Shown here one piece after another: positions 1 through 5,007 of a stretch of DNA of 5,007 bases. The stretch's first letter is position 1. The number at the start of each line of letters is the position of its first letter. Both the position numbers and the translations under genes were made by a program. A model generated the notes under the pieces. It searched no databases, had not been told where the DNA came from, and saw nothing but the letters and a program-made list of their open reading frames with translations. The stretch is from Bacteroidia bacterium (GTDB taxonomy: Bacteria; Bacteroidota; Bacteroidia; AKYH767-A; OLB10): the NCBI GenBank assembly GCA_025450095.1, contig JANWID010000288.1, positions 1 to 5,007 on the forward strand, read 5' to 3'.

Positions 1-126
1 TATACGAAAAACACATATAACATATCAGCAGCTACTCTTGAAAGGATTCAATTGCATTGGGGTGGCTATATGGAAAAATGGCAGTATGAGTTACCCCCGG
101 AACTTGTGGTTGATGCAAGTAATTGA
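1..126 (+). CDS. C-terminal end of an unrecognised protein (partial)
   Basis: The first reading frame is open from the left edge to a TGA at 124-126 and gives 41 residues. The tail is mixed polar and aromatic, including the stretch HWGGYMEKWQYELPPELV. It reads like the end of a soluble protein, with no membrane segment. The stretch is followed by AT-rich non-coding sequence, which fits a genuine gene end. I do not recognise the family, and 41 open codons could arise by chance, so this is a moderate call. The start lies outside the window. No clear terminator hairpin follows it. Confidence 0.5.
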   Translation, partial: YTKNTYNISAATLERIQLHWGGYMEKWQYELPPELVVDASN

Positions 127-221
127 TAATTAATGATATATATTTTAGTTTTTCATGCTTAACAAAATCGTAAACAACATTTTCAGGTCACTCTCCAAAA
201 TATTATTTCGAAATTGGTACA

Positions 222-250
222 TTTGACCTTTAAAATATTGACTAATTTTA
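222..250 (+). promoter_or_regulatory. Candidate Bacteroidota-type promoter for the 290-1530 unit
   Basis: A TTTG at 222-225 (the -33 element) is followed 17 bases later by TAATTTTA at 243-250. This matches the Bacteroidota -7 consensus TAnnTTTG at all fixed positions except the last. Transcription would begin near 256 and give a leader of roughly 34 bases. The spacer is at the short end of the usual range and the region is AT-rich, so a chance match is possible. A 10-base perfect palindrome, ATTTCGAAAT (205-214), lies just upstream and could be an operator, but is short enough to be coincidental. Confidence 0.4.
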
Positions 251-272
251 TGTCGGATAAAAATTCCCTAAT

Positions 273-287
273 AACTAAACTTTAGTT
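273..287. promoter_or_regulatory. Perfect 7+7 dyad directly before a start codon
   Basis: AACTAAA (273-279) and TTTAGTT (281-287) are exact reverse complements around a single C, ending two bases before the ATG at 290. The one-base centre makes it a poor RNA hairpin unless the inner pair opens, so a DNA-binding site or a weak structure at the ribosome entry site are the alternatives. There is no Shine-Dalgarno motif here, which is normal for Bacteroidota. Function is inference only. Confidence 0.3.
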
Positions 288-289
288 CT

Positions 290-916
290 ATGAAAAAAAA
301 TGTGTTCAGCTTAGTTTTAACATTCCTGGTAATTACGTTGGCAGGATGTTACCCGGATGGTCCTGAGTATGTCGATGAGTATGATATAGTCTATACCAAT
401 CATGACGCGACTTTCGCTTTTGGTGGAAAAGGCACTTATTCCATGCCTGATTCTGTAGTAAAAATTACAGGTGACGCTGTAGCTGGTGACCCGCTTGTAT
501 TTGTAAGTCCGGGTTATGCCAATACAATCCTGAAACGGATAGAAGATAACATGAAGAATCATGGTTATACCCGTGTCAGCAATCAGGCGTTAGCCGAGCT
601 GGTTTTGTTTCCAAGTGCCGTAGAAGTAACCAATATTTCATATTATTATGATTATTGGGGTTACTATTACGGATGGTATTACCCTCCCTATTATGGAGGA
701 TGGTATTATCCTTATCCAGTTACAACCAGTTATACAACAGGATCATTATTTATGACATTGACAGATAATGTCAATACAAGTCCAACCGATAAACATAAAG
801 TAGCATGGATAGGAATCGCAAACGGGCTTTTGGAAGGCGCATCCTATGATTTTGACACCAGGATCGAGAAAGCGATAGACCAGGCATTTGCTCAATCTGA
901 ATATTTACATCCTTAA
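290..916 (+). CDS. DUF4136-type lipoprotein with tyrosine-rich segment
   Basis: This is a 208-residue predicted lipoprotein. A lysine-starting hydrophobic signal peptide ends in the lipobox LAGC, placing the lipidated cysteine at residue 20. The mature part begins with an acidic stretch and then YDIVYTNHDATFAFGGKGTY (31-50), a pattern typical of the DUF4136 family (dark, uncharacterised bacterial lipoproteins). Residues 118-143 hold 14 tyrosines, 3 tryptophans, 4 glycines and 4 prolines in 26 positions; this probably forms an exposed aromatic loop inserted into the domain. The C-terminal part (about 150-208) is ordinary and ends in an amphipathic helix-like stretch. It is the first gene of a likely two-gene unit with the barrel protein 20 bases downstream. 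The ATG at 290 is chosen because the signal peptide starts there. The molecular role is unknown; an envelope location is well supported. Confidence 0.88.
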   Translation: MKKNVFSLVLTFLVITLAGCYPDGPEYVDEYDIVYTNHDATFAFGGKGTYSMPDSVVKITGDAVAGDPLVFVSPGYANTILKRIEDNMKNHGYTRVSNQALAELVLFPSAVEVTNISYYYDYWGYYYGWYYPPYYGGWYYPYPVTTSYTTGSLFMTLTDNVNTSPTDKHKVAWIGIANGLLEGASYDFDTRIEKAIDQAFAQSEYLHP

Positions 917-936
917 CACTTAAATCATCTTAAACT

Positions 937-1530
937 ATGAAAAAAATAGTTCTTTCAATCATATGTATTTCAGCTCTGTTTATGAAGCCTGCTTCTGCAC
1001 AACATAACTTTTATGCATTCACTTACACAATGGGTTTTAGCTCCGGCGATTTCAACGATTTTATTGGGCAAGGTAGTTTCAGGGGTGTTACGCTGGACTA
1101 TCGGCACATGTTTAAAGATAACCTGGGCGTAGGTGTTGAATTTGGATGGAATGCCTGGTTCGAGGAAAGGGATTATGCTACTTATACTGACGGTACGCAA
1201 TCAATTAGTGGAAAACAGTTTCGTTACTGCAGCACAGTTCCTATGTTGGCTTCCGCTAACTACTTTATACTTCCTGGGGAAAAATTCAATCCGTATGCCG
1301 GACTTGGAATTGGTACCATGTTCAGTACTTCAGAATTGGATATGGGTGTTTGGGCATTTACTGATGATACATGGCACTTTTTGCTAAAACCTGAAATCGG
1401 ATTTGTTTACGAAATAAACCCTGGATTTGGTTTGACAGTATCTGGAAAATACTATGCTGCCTTCGAAACAAAGGAAACATTATCCCGCAATTACATTGCA
1501 GCGAACGTTGGTATAGCCTGGGGTTTTTAG
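937..1530 (+). CDS. Small outer-membrane beta-barrel protein
   Basis: This is a 197-residue protein with a type I signal peptide: MKK start, hydrophobic core, and an Ala-Ser-Ala site at 19-21 followed by Gln22. The mature chain shows alternating polar and hydrophobic strands separated by turns, for example GVTLDYRHMFKDNLGVGVEF (50-69), NPYAGLGIGTMF (118-129), LLKPEIGFVYEI (149-160) and GFGLTVSGKYY (163-173). It ends in a strand with a terminal phenylalanine (AANVGIAWGF), the usual outer-membrane insertion signal. The length suits an 8-stranded barrel of the OmpX/OmpW or generic outer-membrane beta-barrel type; the exact family cannot be assigned by eye. It follows the DUF4136-type lipoprotein gene by 20 bases and is followed by a strong terminator, so the two are probably co-transcribed. 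No enzymatic motif is seen, and its role may be structural or adhesive. Confidence 0.85.
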   Translation: MKKIVLSIICISALFMKPASAQHNFYAFTYTMGFSSGDFNDFIGQGSFRGVTLDYRHMFKDNLGVGVEFGWNAWFEERDYATYTDGTQSISGKQFRYCSTVPMLASANYFILPGEKFNPYAGLGIGTMFSTSELDMGVWAFTDDTWHFLLKPEIGFVYEINPGFGLTVSGKYYAAFETKETLSRNYIAANVGIAWGF

Positions 1531-1553
1531 TTATAATCAATTAAAACATAACG

Positions 1554-1585
1554 GGGGATGTAACTATGATTACATCCCCTTTTTT
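1554..1585 (+). terminator. Strong intrinsic terminator after the barrel gene
   Basis: GGGGATGTAA (1554-1563) and TTACATCCCC (1570-1579) form a perfect 10-base-pair stem around a six-base loop (CTATGA), followed at once by six T residues (1580-1585). It lies 23 bases after the barrel stop codon and closes the 290-1530 unit. It also argues against the ATG at 1566, which sits inside the loop, as the start of the next gene. Confidence 0.92.
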
Positions 1586-1610
1586 ATCTTTACATGGATT
1601 AATCATTTCA

Positions 1611-2045
1611 ATGATGTTCAAGTCGCGTGAAGTGTTATTGCCTTTATTGTTACTGCTTTTATCAGCATGTGCCGCTGGAAATAAAACAAGCATGGAGAAG
1701 AAAAATATTTTTTCTGGTGGAAAATGGAACGTCGAGGAGTTTTCTGAAAAGAAAATTGATCCTGCAAAAGCAGGCAACCAGGTACCATTCATGGACTTTA
1801 ACATGAATGATAAATTAGTTAGTTTGTTTGCCGGATGTAACCGGTTGAGCACCGGGTTTGAAATCAGAAACGACACAATTACATTTCAGAACATAATTGC
1901 TACACGAATGGCATGCCCTGAAATGGAGTACGAGACTACATTACAACAATTGCTTGCTCCTGGTGATTATACCTTCAGTGAAAAAAACAACACACTTCTG
2001 ATTTTCAAAAAGGGAAACGAAATACTACAATTGATCAGGCCCTGA
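1611..2045 (+). CDS. META-domain (HslJ-like) lipoprotein
   Basis: From the ATG at 1611 this gives 144 residues. The frame is open back to an ATG at 1566, but that codon lies in the terminator loop and would put 15 unhelpful residues before the signal peptide, so 1611 (or the adjacent ATG at 1614) is preferred. The signal peptide has a leucine run ending in LSAC, with the lipidated cysteine at residue 20. The mature part matches the META/HslJ family: a Lys-Trp near the start (GGKWNVEEF), then the diagnostic FAGCNRLSTGF, then ITFQNIIATRMACPEMEYET, and a short C-terminal strand pair ending in LQLIRP. The Cys of the GCN motif and the Cys of the ACP motif are both present. META domains occur in heat-shock protein HslJ and in many small envelope proteins; the biochemical role is unsettled. 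A weak -7-like TATCTTTA lies at 1585-1592 with no clear -33 partner. Confidence 0.88.
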   Translation: MMFKSREVLLPLLLLLLSACAAGNKTSMEKKNIFSGGKWNVEEFSEKKIDPAKAGNQVPFMDFNMNDKLVSLFAGCNRLSTGFEIRNDTITFQNIIATRMACPEMEYETTLQQLLAPGDYTFSEKNNTLLIFKKGNEILQLIRP

Positions 2046-2079
2046 TTATACTTCAAAACAAATTAAAATCACACTATTT

Positions 2080-2733
2080 ATGCAGTCAAGAAAATTTATT
2101 AGAATCGCATTATTGTTTTCAATCATAGCATTCCTTACAAATTCCTGTACACCCACATTAAAAGTAACGGGAAGCTGGATTAATAAGGAAATGGCGGGCA
2201 AGAAAAAATATTCAAAACTCTTTGTGATTGCTTTGGCAGAAAAATTTGAAGTGAAAACAAACCTGGAAATGAATATTGCACTCGCTGCAGTTGACAGGGG
2301 ATTGAGTGTTGTGAAAAGTACTGATATATTTCCGTATACATTTTCAAAAGATAACATTCCAAATAAAGAAATTTTGCTTGAAAAAATTTTAAAAGCAGGC
2401 TGTGATGTAATCTTAACTGTGGTTCCTATCAAAAAGGAAAGCGAAACCAGGTACGTTGAGAGCAGTGTGGGTTACACTCCAAACATGAATCCATATTATG
2501 GTAACTTTTATAACTATTATAATTATTACACTCCAATCGTGTACTCTGAGGGTTATTACGAGACCGACCACAGTTATTTTCTTGAAAGCAACCTGTATGA
2601 TTTCGAAAGCGGTAATATGCTTTGGTCGGTGCAATCGGAAGCGACCAACCCTGCCAGCATTGATGCCTTTAGTAAGGAATACACTGAAATGCTCGTAAGG
2701 GAATTGGGCAAAACTGCTTTGAAACAGAAATAA
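2080..2733 (+). CDS. Lipoprotein with tyrosine-rich segment, DUF4136-like
   Basis: This is a 217-residue predicted lipoprotein. A basic N-terminus and hydrophobic core end in LTNSC (Cys23), a loose lipobox of the kind Bacteroidota accept. The mature N-terminus runs VTGSWINKEMAGKKKYSKLF (29-48), followed by a strand and helix pattern: VIALAEKFEVKTNLEMNIAL, a G-L-S-V-V segment, then AGCDVILTVVPIKKE (106-120). This resembles small bacterial lipoproteins that open with a conserved Trp segment and a 'fkklfVial' strand, and I place it near DUF4136 with moderate confidence. Residues 132-160 carry 11 tyrosines in 29 positions, at a location comparable to the aromatic segment of the protein at 290-916. 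After it come LESNLYDFESGNMLWSVQSE and a C-terminal helix, again like DUF4136 proteins. It starts 34 bases after the META lipoprotein stop, so co-transcription is likely. Function unknown. Confidence 0.82.
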   Translation: MQSRKFIRIALLFSIIAFLTNSCTPTLKVTGSWINKEMAGKKKYSKLFVIALAEKFEVKTNLEMNIALAAVDRGLSVVKSTDIFPYTFSKDNIPNKEILLEKILKAGCDVILTVVPIKKESETRYVESSVGYTPNMNPYYGNFYNYYNYYTPIVYSEGYYETDHSYFLESNLYDFESGNMLWSVQSEATNPASIDAFSKEYTEMLVRELGKTALKQK

Positions 2734-2746
2734 AATTATAGTGTAC

Positions 2747-2776
2747 AGAAAGCATGCTGCTGTCTGTCTGCTTTCT
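2747..2776 (+). terminator. Weak hairpin after the last rightward gene
   Basis: AGAAAGCA (2747-2754) pairs perfectly with TGCTTTCT (2769-2776) across a 14-base loop, starting 13 bases after the stop codon at 2731-2733. Its position suits a transcript end, but it is followed by A residues rather than T, so it is not a classical intrinsic terminator. It could act as a 3'-end stabilising structure or need a protein factor. Confidence 0.3.
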
Positions 2777-2855
2777 AAAAACTGACTAACCCTGACCCTG
2801 CACGAGTGCCTTAATGTATTTACTGTAATTAAATCATTCGTTTGACACCATGCAG

Positions 2856-2944
2856 CCTGCCTGCCGTGATATAACTCTAATAATTTTTACTGCTCGAAAC
2901 ATTTATCAACCCAAATTCAATTGTATAAACGTTCGGCAGGCAGG
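2856..2944. repeat. 11-base perfect inverted repeat with 67-base spacer
   Basis: CCTGCCTGCCG (2856-2866) and CGGCAGGCAGG (2934-2944) are exact reverse complements. The 67-base spacer (2867-2933) is AT-rich with no reading frame. The arms are GC-rich in an AT-rich region and so stand out. They could be the ends of a small non-autonomous repeat element, or the closing stem of a structured transcript. The right arm overlaps a further small hairpin: CAGGGT (2941-2946) with ACCCTG (2955-2960). Confidence 0.6.
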
Positions 2945-2975
2945 GTCAAAGCAAACCCTGACTAATCCTGACTAA

Positions 2976-2994
2976 CACTTCGACAAGCTCAGTG
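2976..2994. repeat. Short imperfect palindrome, possible dispersed intergenic repeat
   Basis: CACT (2976-2979) pairs with AGTG (2991-2994), and inside it CTT (2978-2980) can alternatively pair with AAG (2985-2987). The core TTCGACAAGCTCAG resembles a short palindromic sequence commonly met between genes in many bacteria, including Bacteroidota; this is from memory and not checked. It sits between two pairs of the 10-base repeat in the convergent gap. Confidence 0.5.
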
Positions 2995-3018
2995 CGACGC
3001 CCTGACCAACCCTGACTT

Positions 3019-5007
3019 TTAAAGCGGTATCCCAATCGTTACCGTGGTTCCTTTGCCGACTGTACTGTCAACGGTGATATAACCACCGAGAAGCTGGAGA
3101 AAATCAGTGATGATATAATAGCCCAATTGATTTCCCAAATTGGTTTCGGGATGTGCCGAGGTAATCTGGTCATTTCGTGATATAATTTGCTCAACAACAC
3201 TTTTTACATCCGGAGTCATACCAATACCATTATCAGATATACTGATTAAATAATGTCGCTCCTCCTCTTTCGTACTTATGCGGATGTTTCCTTTTTCAGA
3301 ATATTTGATTGCATTGGAGAGGATATTTTGAATCACGATCATGAGGATGGTGCGATCAGAAAGAATGATATCCTCTTCAGGCACTTCATTTTTGATGCCA
3401 ATAGCTTTGGTTTCAGCCATTCCTTTTAAGGGTTCAGCAATTTCTTCAACAAAATCATGCAATCCAATGTGATCCTTTTTAGGAACGATCCTGTTATTCT
3501 GGAATTTCATCCAGTTAAGAATATTGCTTGCGTTATTATAAAGCTTATCGGACGCAAATTCGATATCATTCATACTATCAATAAGCTTATTCCTGTCAAG
3601 CATATCAGGATTTTTCTTTGATATCCTTGAAACCATTGAAATGAATTTTAATGGCGTGATGATGTCATGTGAAATGATGGAGATCAGTTGGTTTTTTACC
3701 TCGATTGATTCCCTGAGAAAATGTTCTTTTTTGGCGAGTTCCACAAAATTTTCACTTAACTGTTCATTTACATTTTTTAACTCAACAGTTCGTTCCGCGA
3801 TTCGTTGTTCCAGCTCGATATTCTTTTTAATAATCCTTCTTGAATTCAAAACAATAAAAAGATAAATTAATCCGGCAAAAGATAGGATAGCAAGCAAAAT
3901 GAAAATAGTTCTTTCATAAAATTTCTTATGAACATAAAAGCCAATCGATGTTTCAATATAAGGCAGGGAGCCCGATTTTTGAAGTTTGCGTAGCTTGAAC
4001 TGATAATTACCGGAAGAAAGATTGGAGAATCGTACATAATCTTCGTTCGCATTTAAAGAGGTCCATTGCCGGTTCAACCCCTCCAGTTTATATTCCAGGT
4101 TCAGATTATCTGAATTTCCCCAATAGGGAGTTGCAAAATGAATTTCTACCATTTCATGATTTGCAGGTATTTCAGCTGGTGTAGAAAGTGAAACCTGGTG
4201 TTTGTCATAGTATAAATCATCAATAATAATTTTTTCATCCGGATGTTCTTCCCGGATTTTTTCCGGGATCAGCCATACAAGACCCTCCATGGTTGGATAG
4301 GAAACATATCCGTCCTTCAACCTGATCACTGGAGGTGTACAACCACCATTGAATTCCGTATTGATAATACCATCATCATTTCCGAATGATTCGTAATGAA
4401 TTTTGTTGTTTTGGTTTTCAATATAATCGAGAATATTCTGATACCTTGTACGGAACAATCCATTGTTAGTCGACAACCACATGAAATTGTTATTATCGAT
4501 GAAGAAGCTGTGCACATGTGACAAATACTGATTTTTATCAACGGGCAATTTTATCACTTTTCCATTTTGCCAGACATAAAAACCATCTCCATATGTGCCG
4601 ACAAACATTTTGTCGCCATCACGGAAAAATACCCGCGCACAAATATTTTTCAGCCCGTTTACTTCTTTTAACAGGCTTGACTCCGCATCGAGATACGCAA
4701 CGCCCCTGCATCGTGCAATCCATATATTGCCATCAGGTCCGCGTTTCAGGTATTCTATCTTGGAGTCGGGTGAGCGATCGGATCGATGAAAAATATGATG
4801 ATATTTCAAGTTTTTGATATAACCAATTCCGATTTCATTCCCCACTAAAATAGAATCTCCATCTGCTTCAAAGCAATAGTACTCCCTGCAATAAGGTGCT
4901 GGTATCATTCCGCGTGTACCATCATCAATATCAAGATAAAAAATAGTATCAATAATTGTATAATACATCCTGTTTTCTTTATCCTTGATCAGGCATTCCT
5001 GGCTGCA
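3019..5007 (-). CDS. Propeller/Y_Y_Y sensor histidine kinase (N-terminus cut off)
   Basis: The frame is open to the right edge, giving 662 visible residues. The ATG at 4966-4968 is internal: 13 more residues precede it and no signal peptide follows it. Numbering from that Met, propeller-type blades appear near 36-53, 71-94, 111-136, 152-174 and 212-238, with the typical 'DG...EFNGG' segment at 199-209. A Y_Y_Y domain spans about 272-346, one membrane helix 354-374, and a coiled-coil linker 381-430. The kinase core has the H-box SHDIITPL with phospho-accepting His434, the N-box QNILSNAIKYS (Asn548, Asn552) and the G1 box SDNGIGM (Asp579). The chain ends in GKGTTVTIGIPL with no receiver or AraC domain, so it is a classical kinase rather than a hybrid one. 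It should sense a periplasmic ligand and phosphorylate a regulator that is not in this window. The ATP lid is unusual: GNQLGY (612-617) replaces the usual GxGLGL, and no F-box is clear. Confidence 0.93.
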   Translation of the reverse strand, partial: CSQECLIKDKENRMYYTIIDTIFYLDIDDGTRGMIPAPYCREYYCFEADGDSILVGNEIGIGYIKNLKYHHIFHRSDRSPDSKIEYLKRGPDGNIWIARCRGVAYLDAESSLLKEVNGLKNICARVFFRDGDKMFVGTYGDGFYVWQNGKVIKLPVDKNQYLSHVHSFFIDNNNFMWLSTNNGLFRTRYQNILDYIENQNNKIHYESFGNDDGIINTEFNGGCTPPVIRLKDGYVSYPTMEGLVWLIPEKIREEHPDEKIIIDDLYYDKHQVSLSTPAEIPANHEMVEIHFATPYWGNSDNLNLEYKLEGLNRQWTSLNANEDYVRFSNLSSGNYQFKLRKLQKSGSLPYIETSIGFYVHKKFYERTIFILLAILSFAGLIYLFIVLNSRRIIKKNIELEQRIAERTVELKNVNEQLSENFVELAKKEHFLRESIEVKNQLISIISHDIITPLKFISMVSRISKKNPDMLDRNKLIDSMNDIEFASDKLYNNASNILNWMKFQNNRIVPKKDHIGLHDFVEEIAEPLKGMAETKAIGIKNEVPEEDIILSDRTILMIVIQNILSNAIKYSEKGNIRISTKEEERHYLISISDNGIGMTPDVKSVVEQIISRNDQITSAHPETNLGNQLGYYIITDFLQLLGGYITVDSTVGKGTTVTIGIPL

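Larger units (their letters stand above)
2781..3020. repeat. Degenerate 10-base repeat CCTGACTAAC in three pairs
   Basis: Copies lie at 2781 (ACTGACTAAC), 2791 (CCTGAC then diverging), 2957 (CCTGACTAAT), 2967 (CCTGACTAAC), 3001 (CCTGACCAAC) and 3011 (CCTGACTTTT). Within each pair the copies are exactly 10 bases apart. The pairs alternate with an inverted repeat and a palindrome (separate entries). The last copy runs into the stop codon of the leftward kinase gene. The block is richer in GC than its surroundings and has no credible gene, and it looks like an intergenic repetitive module. Whether it recurs elsewhere in the genome cannot be seen from here. Confidence 0.65.

Noticed and set aside
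139..146. TATATTTT as a second -7 element after the partial gene
   Set aside because: The only TTG upstream is 13 bases away, too close, and the region is simply AT-rich.
2034..2046. Palindrome ATCAGG-C-CCTGAT across the META gene stop codon
   Set aside because: The one-base centre cannot form a useful RNA loop, no T-run follows, and most of it is coding sequence, so it is probably chance.
2046..2432. Leftward open frame of 128 codons
   Set aside because: It is antisense to the tyrosine-rich lipoprotein gene, whose signal peptide and domain pattern are clear, so it is a shadow frame.
2841..2888. TTTG at 2841 with TAATTTTT at 2881 as a promoter inside the convergent gap
   Set aside because: The spacing is 36 bases, far beyond the Bacteroidota range, and no rightward gene follows.
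2781..3018. Telomere-like or CRISPR-like reading of the CCTGAC repeats
   Set aside because: The units are only 10 bases, come as irregular pairs with unequal gaps, and lack the repeat-spacer regularity of a CRISPR array; no cas genes are present.
4518..4817. Rightward open frame of 99 codons opposite the kinase gene
   Set aside because: It lies antisense to strongly supported kinase coding sequence, has no recognisable domain and no start signals, so it is a shadow frame.

Overview
The window most likely comes from a member of the Bacteroidota. The evidence is an AT-rich sequence, start codons without Shine-Dalgarno motifs, a possible Bacteroidota-type promoter (TTTG / TAnnTTTG), several envelope lipoproteins, and a sensor kinase with a periplasmic two-component-regulator propeller and Y_Y_Y domain, an architecture typical of this phylum. 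Genus or species cannot be told from the sequence.

Layout, left to right. The 3' end of an unrecognised rightward gene (1-126) is followed by a 163-base AT-rich gap holding a candidate promoter and a perfect dyad directly before the next start codon. Two rightward genes 20 bases apart then form a likely operon: a DUF4136-type lipoprotein with a very tyrosine-rich segment (290-916) and a small outer-membrane beta-barrel protein (937-1530). A strong intrinsic terminator (1554-1585) closes this unit. A second rightward pair follows, 34 bases apart: a META/HslJ-like lipoprotein (best start 1611, ending 2045) and a second lipoprotein with a tyrosine-rich segment (2080-2733). A 285-base convergent intergenic region (2734-3018) carries a hairpin, three pairs of a degenerate 10-base repeat, an 11-base inverted repeat and a short palindrome. 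The rest is one leftward gene (3019 to the right edge), a propeller/Y_Y_Y sensor histidine kinase whose N-terminus lies outside the window.

The four complete rightward genes all encode exported envelope proteins: three predicted lipoproteins and one barrel. They could form a small envelope-maintenance locus, but the terminator splits them into two units and no partner or substrate is evident. The kinase is convergent with them, and nothing visible links it to their regulation. No defence system, RNA gene, CRISPR array or transposase was seen. The most unusual items are the paired tyrosine-rich lipoproteins, the mosaic intergenic repeat, and the divergent ATP lid of the kinase.
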